Part shown: piece after piece, positions 42,856-51,817 of the stretch
How positions within the stretch are numbered: position 1 is the first letter of the stretch
Layout of the letters: every line of letters starts with the position of its first letter
Origin: Paraburkholderia sp. D15
GTDB lineage: Bacteria > Pseudomonadota > Gammaproteobacteria > Burkholderiales > Burkholderiaceae
Reading direction: 5' to 3'
Length of the DNA stretch: 64,000 bases
Assembly: GCF_029910215.1 (NCBI RefSeq)
Contig: NZ_CP110397.1
Location: 124,001-188,000, forward strand
Notes under the pieces: generated by a model
Database searches by the model: none
The model's input: only the letters and a program-made list of their open reading frames with translations
What the model was told of the DNA's origin: nothing
Translations under genes and position numbers: made by a program

Positions 42856-43869
42856 TTAGTGATATCCCTCACCGGGACGCATTTTGCCTTTGAAAACCGA
42901 ATAGGCATACACCGTATAGCCGAGAATCATCGGAACGGTAATCGCTGCGCCCACCAGCAGAAATAAGAGGCTTGCGTGGGGCGCGGCGGCATCGCGGAAG
43001 GAAATGGCAGGTGGCACGAGATACGGATACAGACTGATCAGAAGACCTGCATAGCAAAGAATGAAAATGCCATAGGCGAAGAGTAGAGGCAGCGCCTGGC
43101 GCCGCGCCGAAAGGCTGCGCCAGAAGCCGGCCGCGAGAAGAATCAGCAGTACCGGCACGGCGGCGGTGAATGCAATGTCCGGCCAGCGGAACCAGCGTGC
43201 AGCGAGCGAGCCTTGCAACATTGGCGTCCACAGCGTAACCACGACGATCAGCGCAAGCACCGCCACTGCCATGGTGCGCGCATAACGCCGGCAGCGCTCG
43301 TGCAGCGGTCCTTCGGTGCGCCAGATCAGCCAGCACGATCCAAGCAATGTATAGCCGACGACCACGGCGAGGCCGCACAGCACGGTGAAGCCGGTAAGCC
43401 AGTCCCACCAGCCGCCGGAATACGACACTCCCTTCACGTGGATGCCCTGAAGCAGTCCGCCCAGCACGAGTCCCTGGCACAAAGCGGCCATGGTGGAACC
43501 CGAAAAGAAAGCGACGTCCCACCACGCGCGGCCAGAACCCGTTGCGCGAAAACGGAATTCAAAGGCCACGCCGCGAAACACGAGTGCGAGCAGCATGGCG
43601 ATGATCGGCGGATAGAGCGCTGGAAGGATGATCGAATAGGCGAGGGGAAACACGGCGAAAAGTCCGCCGCCGCCGAGCACGAGCCATGTTTCATTGCCGT
43701 CCCATACGGGCGCGATGGTGTTCACCATCAGGTCGCGATCGTCCCGGCTGCGTTCGACGGCGAACAGGATGCCCACGCCGAGATCGAATCCGTCGAGCAG
43801 CACGTAGGCAAGCACGGCAAACGCTAGGATGGCCGCCCAGACGAGCGGCAGATCAATCGTGGCGGTCAT
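42856..43869 (-). CDS. cydB: Cytochrome bd-type quinol oxidase subunit II (CioB/CydB)
   Basis: A 337-residue integral subunit with about eight hydrophobic segments. Opening LPLVWAAILAFAVLAYVLLDGFDLGVGIL is the CydB signature, followed by DRDLMVNTIAPVWDGNETWLVLGGGGLFAVFP. It ends VGAAITVPMILGYTVYAYSVFKGKMRPGEGYH, as in complete members. The ATG at 43869 overlaps the cydA 3' end by 17 nt. Subunit I is frameshifted in this sequence, so if that is real this subunit may have no partner. The bd complex reduces O2 with quinol and tolerates cyanide. Confidence 0.93.
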   Translation of the reverse strand: MTATIDLPLVWAAILAFAVLAYVLLDGFDLGVGILFAVERSRDDRDLMVNTIAPVWDGNETWLVLGGGGLFAVFPLAYSIILPALYPPIIAMLLALVFRGVAFEFRFRATGSGRAWWDVAFFSGSTMAALCQGLVLGGLLQGIHVKGVSYSGGWWDWLTGFTVLCGLAVVVGYTLLGSCWLIWRTEGPLHERCRRYARTMAVAVLALIVVVTLWTPMLQGSLAARWFRWPDIAFTAAVPVLLILLAAGFWRSLSARRQALPLLFAYGIFILCYAGLLISLYPYLVPPAISFRDAAAPHASLLFLLVGAAITVPMILGYTVYAYSVFKGKMRPGEGYH

Positions 43870-45302
43870 GGCGATCGTCCCGTGCAGAAGTGTTGCCAGT
43901 GGTGGTCGATGCGGGCTGCCGTTGCGCCGGTCCGGGCGTGATGCCCGCGCTGCGATGCGGCTTATCCTTGGCGGGCCCTTCTGTCGCGAGCGATGGCGGC
44001 CTCGCCATGAGACGCAGTACAAATACCATCGCCGCGCCGAAGACGACCAGATAGACGACGCCGAAAGCCGCAAGCGATGTCGCGACGCCGGGCGCGGCGA
44101 TGGGCGACACGCTGTCGGCGGTGCGCAAATGGCCATATACGGTGTAAGGCTGACGGCCCACTTCGGTCACGGTCCAGCCGCATAACAGGGCAATGAGGCC
44201 GGACGGTCCCATTGCGACCATCAGCCGGTGCAGCCAGCGCGCGCGATAAAGCGAATGACGCGCCCGAAGTGCCAGACTCGCGAAACCGGTCAGCGCCATC
44301 AGCACGCCAAGGCCGACCATGACGCGAAAAGCCCAAAAAATAAGCGGCGAAAAGGGGCGGTCTTCTCGCGCGAATTCCTTGAGTCCTCTAATAGAGCCGT
44401 TCCATGTATGTGTGAGGATCAGCGCGCCCAGATGCGGGATCTCGACGGCGTAGTCGGTAGTCTCGGTCTTCATGTTTGGCATGCCGAACAAAATCAGCGG
44501 TTGGCCCGGTTTGGACTCCCAGTCGCCTTCGAGTGCGGCGATCTTTGCGGGCTGATGCTTGAGCGTGTTCACACCGTGCGCGTCGCCGGCGAGAATCTGG
44601 ATGGGCGCGACGATGCACGCCATCCATAGCGCCATGGAAGCCATGAGCCGCGCAGGCTCGTTACCGGGATCGCGCAGCAAGTGCCACGCACCCACCGCGC
44701 CGACGATGAACGCCACGCTCAGATAGGCCGCGAGCACCATATGCACGAGCCGGTAAGGGAACGAAGGGTTGAAGATGATGCTGAGCCAGTCGGTGGGCAC
44801 AAAGCGGCCGTCGACCATCTCGAATCCTTGCGGCGTTTGCATCCATGAATTTGCAGCGAGAATCCAGAAGGCGCTTAGCAAAGTGCCGATAGCGACGAGC
44901 ACTGTGGCAAGAAAATGCAGCTTGGGGCCGACACGGGTCATGCCAAACAGCATCACACCAAGAAAGCCCGATTCGAGGGAAGAACGCGGTTAGTACTTCG
45001 TAACCCATAAGCGGGCCGACAACAGGTCCCGCCCGATAGGCAAAGCCCGCCCAATTGGTGCCGAACTCATACGACATGACAAGGCCAGACACCACGCCGA
45101 CGCCGAATACCACTGCGAAAATCGTCAGCCAGTAGCGGAATACGGCCAGGTACACCGGCTTGCCGGTGAAAAGCCATGCGCCCTCGAGCACTGCAAGGTA
45201 GCTGGCGAGCCCGATGGACATTGCCGGGAAAATAATGTGAAAGGCGATGGTGAAACCGAACTGCGTTCGGGCAAGAAACAGTGCGTCGACCGAGGGTGGC
45301 AT
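43853..45302 (-). pseudogene. cydA: Cytochrome bd-type quinol oxidase subunit I (CioA/CydA), frameshifted
   Basis: Start ATG 45302. The first ~110 residues carry FARTQFGFTIAFHIIFPAMSIGL (haem b595 axial His) and reach GYEVLTAFF. The frame then changes: continuing in frame gives nonsense, while +1 gives ESGFLGVMLFGMTRVGPKLHF, exactly the normal next segment. The extra base is one of three G residues at 44977-44979 (plus strand; CCC on the coding strand). The remainder has GFEMVDGRFVP, AGDAHGVNTLKHQPAKIAALEGDW, the haem-ligand segments and a short Q-loop, which marks the cyanide-insensitive (CioA) type. Corrected length is 482 residues. A sequencing error is possible. Confidence 0.85.
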
Positions 45303-45392
45303 TACGGTACCTCGAATAAGGACGTGGCTGACCTGATGGACGGATTCGCAATTTGCGCCGCAGCGCATGCTTCTGAATATAAGCAATGTAAA

Positions 45393-45408
45393 TGCAAATG
45401 CGTGGCCT
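45393..45408 (-). promoter_or_regulatory. Possible sigma-54-like promoter of the bd oxidase operon
   Basis: Minus strand AGGCCACGCATTTGCA: perfect TTGCA, GG and C in the -24 box but CCA for CAC. It lies 91 nt before the cydA start. Confidence 0.35.
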
Positions 45409-45551
45409 GACGGTGTCTGCCGGCATAGCGCGGGCACCCGTGCAAGACCATGCGAAAGGCGTGTAAACCTATTGTCAGGAGCATGCGCTCTTTTCGCCAA
45501 CAGGTACACACTTTGCTCTCGTTCTGTACTGACGTTCGCGCGGAGACCGTG

Positions 45552-46220
45552 ATGAAAGAAAAGGACACGACACGAGATTACCCCTACGCATCGGGCGGAT
45601 GGGGATCGCTGAAGGCAGTCACCACAATCCTCGCGCAGGAGCATGTCGGCCTGAAAGACAGTGCCGTGCTCGCGAAGCAGAACAAGCCGGACGGCTTTAT
45701 GTGCGTGAGCTGTTCGTGGGCCAAGCCGGCCGACCCGCACGTATTCGAGTTCTGTGAGAGCGGCGCGAAGGCTACTGCCTGGGACCTGACGTCCAAGCGA
45801 ATGACGCCAGAGTTCTTTCAGCTGCATACCGTGACCGAACTGCTGTCATGGCACGACCATGACCTGGAAGAAGCGGGGCGGCTCACCGATACGACGATCT
45901 ACTCGCTGGACGATCGCTTTCGCGGCGTGAAGGGTAACCGCATGATTGTGCTGATGAATGAAGACGATATGGCGGCGAGCGGTCTGACCGAAGGCGACAA
46001 GATCGGCTTGCAGACCATTTCCGACGACGGCTTCGACCGGCGCGTAAGCGGACTCACCGTCAAGGCTTACGACATTCCGCGTGGCTGCATTGCCGGCTAC
46101 TACCCGGAATGCAATCCGCTGCTGCCGCTCTGGCATTACGCCGAAGAAAGTAAAGTGCCTGGCGCCAAGTCCATTCCGGTGCGGATTGTCGAAAAGCCGG
46201 TTGCTACATCTGGTGCATGA
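45552..46220 (+). CDS. FdhF/YdeP-type oxidoreductase alpha subunit with its central two-thirds deleted
   Basis: A 222-residue frame joining the two ends of a ~760-780-residue molybdopterin oxidoreductase. Residues 1-112 match the family N terminus (GFMCVSCSWAKP as the [4Fe-4S]-like start, VFEFCESGAKATAWDLTSKR, LLSWHDHDLEEAGRLT). Residues from 114 match its C terminus (TTIYSLDDRFRGVKGNR, then VKAYDIPRGCIAGYYPE). The join lies at about 45891 with no frame loss, and some 540 residues of the cofactor domains are missing. GGAGACCGTG precedes the ATG. With the molybdenum site gone, catalysis in the usual sense is impossible; either a remnant or a repurposed small protein. Confidence 0.8.
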   Translation: MKEKDTTRDYPYASGGWGSLKAVTTILAQEHVGLKDSAVLAKQNKPDGFMCVSCSWAKPADPHVFEFCESGAKATAWDLTSKRMTPEFFQLHTVTELLSWHDHDLEEAGRLTDTTIYSLDDRFRGVKGNRMIVLMNEDDMAASGLTEGDKIGLQTISDDGFDRRVSGLTVKAYDIPRGCIAGYYPECNPLLPLWHYAEESKVPGAKSIPVRIVEKPVATSGA

Positions 46221-46225
46221 CAGAC

Positions 46226-46250
46226 CCGCCGGGCTACGATTGCCCGGCGG
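46226..46250. terminator. Hairpin between convergent genes
   Basis: CCGCCGGGC (46226-46234) and GCCCGGCGG (46242-46250) form a perfect 9-bp stem, between the YdeP-type gene (ends 46220) and the hemerythrin gene (ends 46278). No T-run. Confidence 0.45.
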
Positions 46251-46277
46251 CGGATTCCGGAGCCGCTTTCTGCGCGG

Positions 46278-46865
46278 TCAATCGGCGTAGCGCGATCTGC
46301 GCGACTTCGGCAAGCATTGCGTCGCGCCAATCACGAGCAGAGATCCGAGCAGGAAAGTCGCAATCGGGAATGTACCTGCGGTATTCACTGCAATTTCCCG
46401 TGGACGCTCACCAAGAAGCTGCATTCTACGGCGCGTCATTTTCGAGCCGAGCGAACGCAGCTCGCCTTTCAGTGCCCGCTCGGCCGCAGGCAGCAGTACG
46501 GTTTCTTCGTCGGCCACGTGATGCATGACCTCGCGCATCAGTTGCTGAAAAAGACCGTCGTATGCGGCATCCTCGGGTCCGCTTGCACGTAGCTTTGCGA
46601 TGGTGGCGCGCATTTCGTCGTGTTCGGGCTGGCTCTTTTCGAGCGTTTTATCCTCGCTCATTACACCGGCCAATGCCGGATAAAAGATTTCTTCTTCCAG
46701 TTGTGCGTGAATTTCGAGTGCGGCACAAACGGAATTAACGATTGCGCGCTTGCGCCACCACGGCGTGTCTGTGTGATAACGATGAAACGCGGCAAGTACA
46801 TGCATATGATCGAGCCGGATCATCGCGGTAATGGTGGGAGACATCGACGAATTGTTATCGGGCAT
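46278..46865 (-). CDS. Hemerythrin HHE-domain protein with a C-terminal membrane segment (copy 3)
   Basis: A 195-residue protein, more diverged from the other two hemerythrins. Ligands are expected in MIRLDHMHVLAAFHRYH, IHAQLEEEIFYP, PEHDEMRATI and REVMHHVADEETVLLP. The C terminus (FPIATFLLGSLLVIGATQCL) is a single membrane helix, so this copy is probably tethered to the inner membrane. CTGGAGAACTGCC precedes the ATG at 46865. The in-frame extension upstream to 47456 is antisense to nadE and not real. A weak promoter-like AGGTAT-N5-ATGCG lies at 46987-47002. Confidence 0.85.
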   Translation of the reverse strand: MPDNNSSMSPTITAMIRLDHMHVLAAFHRYHTDTPWWRKRAIVNSVCAALEIHAQLEEEIFYPALAGVMSEDKTLEKSQPEHDEMRATIAKLRASGPEDAAYDGLFQQLMREVMHHVADEETVLLPAAERALKGELRSLGSKMTRRRMQLLGERPREIAVNTAGTFPIATFLLGSLLVIGATQCLPKSRRSRYAD

Positions 46866-47013
46866 GGCAGTTCTCCAGAATGACGCGGCGCCGCGCGTCG
46901 GTTTGTGGGGATTGTCTGCACGCGAAGTCGACATGCACATGAGCACGCGAATCCGGCATGCGGGCGCTCGCGGATGCGCCACACACCGCATTCGCCATAC
47001 CTGCAACGTCCCG

Positions 47014-49062
47014 CTAAGCGGGAATCCTTTCGATGTCTCGCAGCCAGACCGTTGCCTCGCTGTCGCTCGGTGCACGCCAGTCGCCGCGCGGCGACAAGGA
47101 GCCGCCCGATCCAACCTTGGGTGCATTCGGAATGCAGGAGCGCTTGAACTGGCTGGTGTGAAAAAAGCGCTCGGCGAAGATCGCCAGATTGTGCTTGATG
47201 TCGCCAAGCGTGTATTCGTTGCGCGCCACATGTGGACCTGCAGGCCAGACGCCGCGCTCGCGGTCGGCCCATGCGCAATGCGCGAGGAACGCGACCTTCG
47301 ACGGTGAAAAGCCGAAGCGCAACAGGTAATAGGGATTGAAGTCCTGCAACTCATACGGACCGATAATGCTTTCGGTCTTCTGGTCGATGACTTTGTCGAC
47401 CTTGCCGGGCACCAGTTCCGGGCTGATCTCGGTCGCCAGGATCTGCTCCAGCACATGCGAGCCCGCGTCGCCGACTTGGCCCGACTCGGCGACCCAGCGC
47501 ACCAGATGCGTGATCAGCGTCTTCGGCACGCTCGCATTGACGCTGTAATGCGACATGTGATCGCCCACGCCATAGGTGCACCACCCGAGCGCCAGTTCGC
47601 TCAGGTCGCCTGTGCCGATCACAATTGCCTGATGGAAATTGGCGAGCCTGAAAAGGTGGCTGGTGCGCTCGCCCGCCTGAACGTTTTCGAACGTGACATC
47701 GTATTGTTTTTCGCCCGACGCAAACGGATGGTGCAAGTCGTGAAGCATTTGCATGCAGCTCGGGCGTATGTCGATTTCCTCCATCGAACAGCCCACGGCT
47801 TGCATCAGATCTTTCGCCTGTTGGAGTGTGCGGCTGCTGGTCGCAAAGCCCGGCATCGTGTAACCGAGAATATTCGAGCGCGGCAGCTTCAACCGGTCCA
47901 TGGCTTTTGCGCATACGAGCAGCGCCTGCGTGGAATCGAGGCCGCCCGAGACACCGATAACCACTTTCGAGATTCCGGCCGCGCCGAGTCTTTGCAGCAG
48001 CCCCTGCACCTGAATGTTGTAGACCTCGGCGCAGCGTTCATCGCGTGTCGCGGGATTTGACGGCACATACGGGAAACGGTTGATTGAACGCATGAGCGGC
48101 AAATGCTCCGCATCGGGAAGCGAAGCCGGCACGCTGATCACCTGGAATTTGCAGACCTCGTTTGCATGGCGGCGCGTGGACTGGCCGAAAGTGGTTTGCC
48201 TCATCCGTTCGCGCGACAGCCGTTCGAGGTCGATGTCGCCGTAAATCACATGGGACGTGTCGACGAAACGCTCCGATTCGGCGAGCAGTTCGCCGTTTTC
48301 GTAGATCAGCGCCTGGCCGTCCCATGCGAGGTCGGTTGTAGATTCGCCGCGGCCCGCAGACGAATATAGATACGCGGACAGGCATCGCGCGGATTGCTGC
48401 CCGACCAGTTGGTGCCGATAACCGGACTTGCCGATCACGATGTTGGATGCCGAAAGATTGACGAGCACCGTTGCACCCGCGAGCGCCGCAAACGACGACG
48501 GCGGCACGGGAACCCATACGTCCTCGCATATTTCTACGTGGAAGCGAAAGAGCGGCGCGTGCGGGACGTCGAACAGCAATGACGCGCCGAAGGGCGCATG
48601 CTGTCCGCATAACGTCACTTCGGAGCTAGACGCGTTCTCCGCCGCACTGAACTGGCGGGCTTCGTAAAACTCGCCGTAGTTGGGCAGGTAGCTTTTGGGC
48701 ACCACACCGCACAGCTTGCCGTTCGAAATCACCAATGCGCAATTGAATAGCTTATGCTCGATCTTCAGTGGCGCGCCGATGACCAGTACCGCGGGAATAC
48801 TCGTAGAGGCCGCAACGATCTCGCCGATAGCCGATTCGCACGCGTCGAGCAGTGCTCGCTGATGGAAGAGGTCGTCGCACGTATAGGCCGATATGCCGAG
48901 TTCGGGAAACACTACAAGCAGTGCGCCCTTCTGTGCGGCCTCGCGGGCCAGTTGCAGCGTCTGCTGCGCGTTGAATTGCGGATCGGCCACGTGGCACACC
49001 GGCACCGCAACCGCGACACGTGCAAACTCGTGACTGTACAAATTGAAGAATGATTGCGTCAT
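47014..49062 (-). CDS. nadE: Glutamine-dependent NAD+ synthetase
   Basis: A 682-residue two-domain enzyme, the last step of NAD biosynthesis. The N-terminal nitrilase-like amidase has the catalytic triad Glu54 ([15 protein letters not shown]), Lys123 ([13 protein letters not shown]) and Cys179 ([11 protein letters not shown]), generating ammonia from glutamine. The C-terminal synthetase has the PP-loop SGGLDSTQA (372-380) for ATP-dependent amidation of deamido-NAD, and [27 protein letters not shown]. It fits the length of the fused glutamine-dependent type. The ATG at 49062 has a weak ribosome site. The neighbouring PncC-like gene recycles NMN, so the pair covers NAD supply. Confidence 0.96.
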   Translation of the reverse strand: MTQSFFNLYSHEFARVAVAVPVCHVADPQFNAQQTLQLAREAAQKGALLVVFPELGISAYTCDDLFHQRALLDACESAIGEIVAASTSIPAVLVIGAPLKIEHKLFNCALVISNGKLCGVVPKSYLPNYGEFYEARQFSAAENASSSEVTLCGQHAPFGASLLFDVPHAPLFRFHVEICEDVWVPVPPSSFAALAGATVLVNLSASNIVIGKSGYRHQLVGQQSARCLSAYLYSSAGRGESTTDLAWDGQALIYENGELLAESERFVDTSHVIYGDIDLERLSRERMRQTTFGQSTRRHANEVCKFQVISVPASLPDAEHLPLMRSINRFPYVPSNPATRDERCAEVYNIQVQGLLQRLGAAGISKVVIGVSGGLDSTQALLVCAKAMDRLKLPRSNILGYTMPGFATSSRTLQQAKDLMQAVGCSMEEIDIRPSCMQMLHDLHHPFASGEKQYDVTFENVQAGERTSHLFRLANFHQAIVIGTGDLSELALGWCTYGVGDHMSHYSVNASVPKTLITHLVRWVAESGQVGDAGSHVLEQILATEISPELVPGKVDKVIDQKTESIIGPYELQDFNPYYLLRFGFSPSKVAFLAHCAWADRERGVWPAGPHVARNEYTLGDIKHNLAIFAERFFHTSQFKRSCIPNAPKVGSGGSLSPRGDWRAPSDSEATVWLRDIERIPA

Positions 49063-49155
49063 GATGTGCGGCGCCTATGAATAGCCGGTCGGAAGCGGAA
49101 GCTTATCCGCTCCAACCAGTGTTGAACACAGCCCGATGCGGCGTTCGCGACGCGT

Positions 49156-49689
49156 TCAGGCGGAGTGCGGCGAACCGGGTCGAGCGTATCGTACGTTCGG
49201 CAACTGATTGAAGTAATACTCGACTCGCGAAAGCGCGTAAAGCGCTGCGTTTCGCCGGATGGTGGTGCGATCTCCGTCGAACGCTCGCGTTTCGGCAAAC
49301 ATGAATTCACCGTCCCGGCGCTTGTAACGCCACGCAAAGCATTGTGTGCCTGCCGGCAGATCCGTGCCTTTCGGCGGCGGACCCGCGATTCCCGTATTCG
49401 AGACTGCGATATTGGCCGAGCACCCTTCGAGGGCGAGTACACCTGTGGCCATCTCCCGGGCGACTGCCTCGCTCGTCAGGCCATGTTCTTCGATCGTCTG
49501 CGACCGCACGTTCAGTACACCGCATTTACCCGTCGGCGAGTAAACGACAAGGCCCACGTCGAGACATGCGCCGCTGTCCGGCACGTCTGCCAGCAGAGAT
49601 GCAATGAGACCGCCGGTACACGATTCGGCGGTGGCGATCACAAGACCGCGCGACGAGAGAAACCCGACCACGCTGCGGGGAATGTTCAT
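49156..49689 (-). CDS. pncC: Nicotinamide-nucleotide amidohydrolase (CinA C-terminal domain family)
   Basis: A 177-residue CinA-type NMN deamidase, which turns NMN into NaMN plus ammonia. Family motifs are TAESCTGGLIASLLADVPDSG (residues ~20-40, with the catalytic Ser), VVYSPTGKCGVLNV, TGIAGPPPKGTDLPAGT and the C-terminal TTIRRNAALYALSRVEY. It lacks the N-terminal COG1058 domain, as in stand-alone PncC. It lies 94 nt upstream of nadE on the same strand, so the two probably form a NAD-recycling unit. A sigma-54-like site lies at 49748-49763. Confidence 0.9.
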   Translation of the reverse strand: MNIPRSVVGFLSSRGLVIATAESCTGGLIASLLADVPDSGACLDVGLVVYSPTGKCGVLNVRSQTIEEHGLTSEAVAREMATGVLALEGCSANIAVSNTGIAGPPPKGTDLPAGTQCFAWRYKRRDGEFMFAETRAFDGDRTTIRRNAALYALSRVEYYFNQLPNVRYARPGSPHSA

Positions 49690-49747
49690 TTTGCGTCCTC
49701 GTTTATCCGGGCTTGTTTGTTCACGATAAGCCAGTCAGTTGTCAGCG

Positions 49748-49763
49748 AGCAAGTGCAATACCC
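49748..49763 (-). promoter_or_regulatory. Sigma-54-like promoter for pncC-nadE
   Basis: Minus strand GGGTATTGCACTTGCT: GGTAT in the -24 box, 5 nt, TTGCT, 59 nt before the start. It has the same -24 variant as the site at 17231. Confidence 0.45.
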
Positions 49764-49849
49764 GTTGCGCATTCGTCTTCATCGAGCGGCACGGCGATTG
49801 CTCGATAAACGTGTCCCTTCACCGGGACGCCATGGTTGTTTGTTCGGTT

Positions 49850-49880
49850 AGGCTCGCCACACGGAGAGCCTCTTTTTTTT
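49850..49880 (+). terminator. Orphan rho-independent terminator
   Basis: AGGCTC (49850-49855), 10-nt loop, GAGCCT (49866-49871), C, then eight T residues. It lies between divergent genes, so no annotated transcript needs it; a small RNA starting in 49690-49850 is a possible explanation. Confidence 0.65.
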
Positions 49881-49971
49881 CGCCCCATGTTCAGCGTTTG
49901 CGCGCTGCTTTACCGTCGGTACAGCGCTTGCTCTTTTTGCTTCGCATGCGACGGCAAAGGAGGCGACGTAC

Positions 49972-50481
49972 ATGATGTTTCCAACAATCGTTATCAATCG
50001 CGAGGATCCGTCCTCGACCGACGCGCAGACGCTACTCGACGAACTGAGCGCGACGCTGGCCGTGTTTACCGGCGACGGCGGACAGAGCCGCTTTTCGATT
50101 CACGACGTCGCGCTTGAGCGCTCGCGCTTTCTCGTTGCGAGGACCGGTTTTTCGACGCCGCTTGGCTGTGGCGCGTTTCGTCCGTTAGGCGAGCACATCG
50201 CCGAGATCAAGCGCCTCTATGCGCGGCCCGGCGCGGAGGGTGCAGGCAGTGCGATTCTCGCGCGACTCGAGAAAGAAGCAGCAGAACTAGGCTATCAGGC
50301 GTTATGGCTCGGCATGCACGTGAACAATCGTCGCGCGATCAAGTTCTACGAGCGACACGGTTTCCATCGCATCGAACCGTATGGACCGTATGTGGGCAAA
50401 GACGATTCGTGCTGCTTCGAAAAGCGCCTCGACGGACAGGCGCCTGACAACCAGCGCAAAGCCACCACGCGCGGGGCGTAA
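49972..50481 (+). CDS. GNAT-family N-acetyltransferase
   Basis: A 169-residue acetyl-CoA-dependent acyltransferase. The acetyl-CoA-binding region reads AEIKRLYARPGAEGAGSAILARLEKEA, with the modified R/Q-x-x-G-x-G/A loop, and the later AIKFYERHGFHRIEPYGPYVG segment is the classical GNAT ending. Substrate cannot be inferred. AAAGGAGGCGACGTAC gives a strong ribosome site. It is divergent from pncC and convergent with the triheme cytochrome gene. Confidence 0.9.
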   Translation: MMFPTIVINREDPSSTDAQTLLDELSATLAVFTGDGGQSRFSIHDVALERSRFLVARTGFSTPLGCGAFRPLGEHIAEIKRLYARPGAEGAGSAILARLEKEAAELGYQALWLGMHVNNRRAIKFYERHGFHRIEPYGPYVGKDDSCCFEKRLDGQAPDNQRKATTRGA

Positions 50482-50512
50482 TGCAATCGGATCGCGCGGG
50501 CTGCGAGCCGCG

Positions 50513-51817
50513 CTACTTGTGGATTTTCTCGCGCAACGACTGAATGTCGTTGGCCGTTACAGGTCGCGCGTCATTGCCCCATGAGGTGCGGATCCATGAA
50601 AGCACATTCGCCATTTGCGCATTGGTGAGCGTTTGAGCGAAGCCCGGCATTGCTTGACGCGGCGGTCCACTGATAGTCGCGGGACTGTTGCCGCCTTCCA
50701 CCATTAAGCGAATCAGCGAAGTCGTATCTTCGGTGATCACTGACGGGTTGCCTGCTAGCCGCGGAAATACATTGGGCACGCCCGCCCCTTGCACACCGTG
50801 GCAGCGCGCGCAGAACGAGATATAGACCCGCGCGCCGACCGATTGAGGCGCATCGACCCGATTGCCGTTGCGCGTCGGCAAGTCGGGCTGCGCATGCGGC
50901 TCATAGCTCCCGGACGGCTTTTGCGCCGGCAGTGACTTGAGATAGTGCGCCATGGCGAGCGCATCTTCGTCGGTCAGATATTGAGTGCTGTCTTCCACTT
51001 GCTCGACCATAGAACCGAATGCGACGAGACCCGCACCGTGTCCCGTCTTCAGAAATGCGGCAAGATCTTTTTCGCCGATACGTCCGAGTCCCGAGCCCGG
51101 ATCGCCGGTCAGATTCGGCCCGAACCAGTTGTCATTGACTCCACCCGTCAAATACATGGGCGACGACTCGTCGTAGCCGCGTTCCTGAAAGCCTGGCCCG
51201 CGAGGTGTGTGACATGCGCCGCAATGCCCCGGACCTTGCACGAGAAATGCCCCGCGATTCCACTGCGCGTCACGTCCGGCCTTCGGCCGATAGGGTTCTG
51301 TTGGTGCGAACGCGAGTTGCCAGAAATAGAGCACCCAGCGCTGATTGAAGGGGAACGCCAGCTTGGTGGGCGGAGCCGGTTCGGGCGCCGGTTTTACTCC
51401 GTGCATGAAATACGCGTAAAGCGCGCGCATGTCGTCGTCGGACATTTTTGAAAAGGACGCATACGGCATCGCCGGATAAAGCCGCTTGTTATCCGGCGAC
51501 ACGCCCTCCCGCACAGAGCGTGCAAAATCTTCGTAACTGTAGGCGCCAATGCCGTATCGGCGGTCCGGCGTGATGTTGCTGCTCATGATCGTGCCGAATG
51601 GCGATGTGAGTCCCAAGCCGCCGCCATAAGCCTGTCCGCCGACGGCCGTGTGGCAACCCGCGCAGTCCGACGCTTTGGCGAGATATTCTCCACGCGCTAC
51701 GAGGGCCGCGAGCGCCGGGTCCGATGCGCCGGCAGCCTCGGCTGTGACGCGCGGAGCCGTGAACACGCCGAGCATCGCCGTGCCGGCCAGCACGATCAGT
51801 TTGAAGCGCCGCATCAT
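50513..51817 (-). CDS. Triheme cytochrome c (alcohol/gluconate dehydrogenase cytochrome subunit family)
   Basis: A 434-residue periplasmic cytochrome. A signal peptide (RFKLIVLAGTAMLGVFTAPRVTAEA) precedes three haem c sites: CAGCH (52-56), CGACH (199-203) and CARCH (336-340), each with a downstream Met ligand candidate. This is the architecture of the AdhB/GndC subunit that carries electrons from periplasmic dehydrogenases to the quinone pool or an oxidase. No flavoprotein partner is adjacent; instead it is the last gene of a caa3 oxidase operon, so it may deliver electrons to that oxidase. The ATG overlaps the ctaG stop (ATGA). Confidence 0.93.
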   Translation of the reverse strand: MMRRFKLIVLAGTAMLGVFTAPRVTAEAAGASDPALAALVARGEYLAKASDCAGCHTAVGGQAYGGGLGLTSPFGTIMSSNITPDRRYGIGAYSYEDFARSVREGVSPDNKRLYPAMPYASFSKMSDDDMRALYAYFMHGVKPAPEPAPPTKLAFPFNQRWVLYFWQLAFAPTEPYRPKAGRDAQWNRGAFLVQGPGHCGACHTPRGPGFQERGYDESSPMYLTGGVNDNWFGPNLTGDPGSGLGRIGEKDLAAFLKTGHGAGLVAFGSMVEQVEDSTQYLTDEDALAMAHYLKSLPAQKPSGSYEPHAQPDLPTRNGNRVDAPQSVGARVYISFCARCHGVQGAGVPNVFPRLAGNPSVITEDTTSLIRLMVEGGNSPATISGPPRQAMPGFAQTLTNAQMANVLSWIRTSWGNDARPVTANDIQSLREKIHK

